Below are positions 6,893 through 6,975 of a DNA stretch of 6,975 nucleotides, piece after piece. How positions within the stretch are numbered: position 1 is the first letter of the stretch; the number at the start of each line of letters is the position of its first letter. The stretch comes from JAYPEY01 sp047618185 (GTDB lineage: Bacteria; Verrucomicrobiota; Verrucomicrobiia; Limisphaerales; JAYPEY01). The stretch spans positions 1-6,975 of the forward strand of contig JBLHKZ010000296.1 of assembly GCA_047618185.1 (NCBI GenBank). Reading direction: 5' to 3'. Under the pieces are notes generated by a model. That model saw nothing but the letters and a program-made list of their open reading frames with translations. It made no database searches and was not told the origin of the DNA. A program made the position numbers and the translations under genes.

Positions 6893-6975
6893 TTTAGCCA
6901 GAGTTCAAAAACAAGTTCCGGAACGCACGTCGATTCTGCCGGCAGTTCCAGTTCAAAGAAACCACAAGATCCAGA
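6893..6975 (-). promoter_or_regulatory. Upstream region of the sulfatase with paired palindromes
   Basis: Only 83 nt of upstream sequence is available. It contains two perfect 10-bp palindromes, GTTCCGGAAC at 6915-6924 and CTGCCGGCAG at 6936-6945, whose centres are 21 bp apart, about two helical turns. Flanking them, GTTCAAA occurs twice in the same orientation (6903-6909 and 6951-6957). The arrangement could be an operator for a dimeric regulator, but the sites are short and differ from each other, and I cannot place a promoter with confidence. Confidence 0.25.

Noticed and set aside
6888..6893. A TAAAAT -10 box overlapping the sulfatase start
   Set aside because: It overlaps the start codon, so transcription would begin inside the signal peptide, and no -35 element is at a suitable distance.

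Overview
The window reads as chromosomal DNA from a GC-rich Gram-negative bacterium. It holds two gene blocks that converge. The left block is a tripartite RND efflux system: the tail of a periplasmic adaptor, a complete inner-membrane RND pump and an outer-membrane TolC/NodT-type lipoprotein. The right block, on the minus strand, is one exported formylglycine-type sulfatase. The likely host is a member of the Planctomycetes/Verrucomicrobia group. That is an inference from three things: the sulfatase type, the sequence style of the pump (for example the stretch around residues 567-592), and a palindromic element resembling repeats I recall from Verrucomicrobia. No marker gene is present to confirm it.

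Layout: 1-272 is the 3' end of the adaptor gene. Its stop overlaps the pump start in an ATGA (269-272), so the two are very probably translationally coupled. The pump runs 269-3634. A 243-nt gap (3635-3877) follows and contains a 100-bp element with perfect 31-bp inverted arms (3731-3761 and 3800-3830), ending in a T-rich run on the plus strand. The outer-membrane factor is best started at 3878, where a lipoprotein signal begins. An ATG at 3638 is in frame and open, but it would translate the palindrome and bury the signal peptide. The outer-membrane factor ends at 5287. A 117-nt convergent gap (5288-5404) carries two hairpins; the second has the sulfatase stop codon in its loop. The sulfatase occupies 5405-6892 on the minus strand. 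The last 83 nt (6893-6975) are its upstream region, with two perfect 10-bp palindromes two helical turns apart.

Function: adaptor, pump and outer-membrane factor should assemble into one envelope-spanning, proton-driven exporter of unknown substrate. Its proton-relay residues follow the D-N / N-N pattern rather than the AcrB D-D / K pattern. The sulfatase would act outside the cytoplasm on an unidentified sulfate ester and needs a formylglycine-generating enzyme encoded elsewhere. Nothing ties it functionally to the exporter. I see no CRISPR, tRNA, rRNA, transposase or clear novel multi-gene system. The points most worth following are the palindromic element inside the efflux operon and the His-to-Asp change at a catalytic position of the sulfatase.
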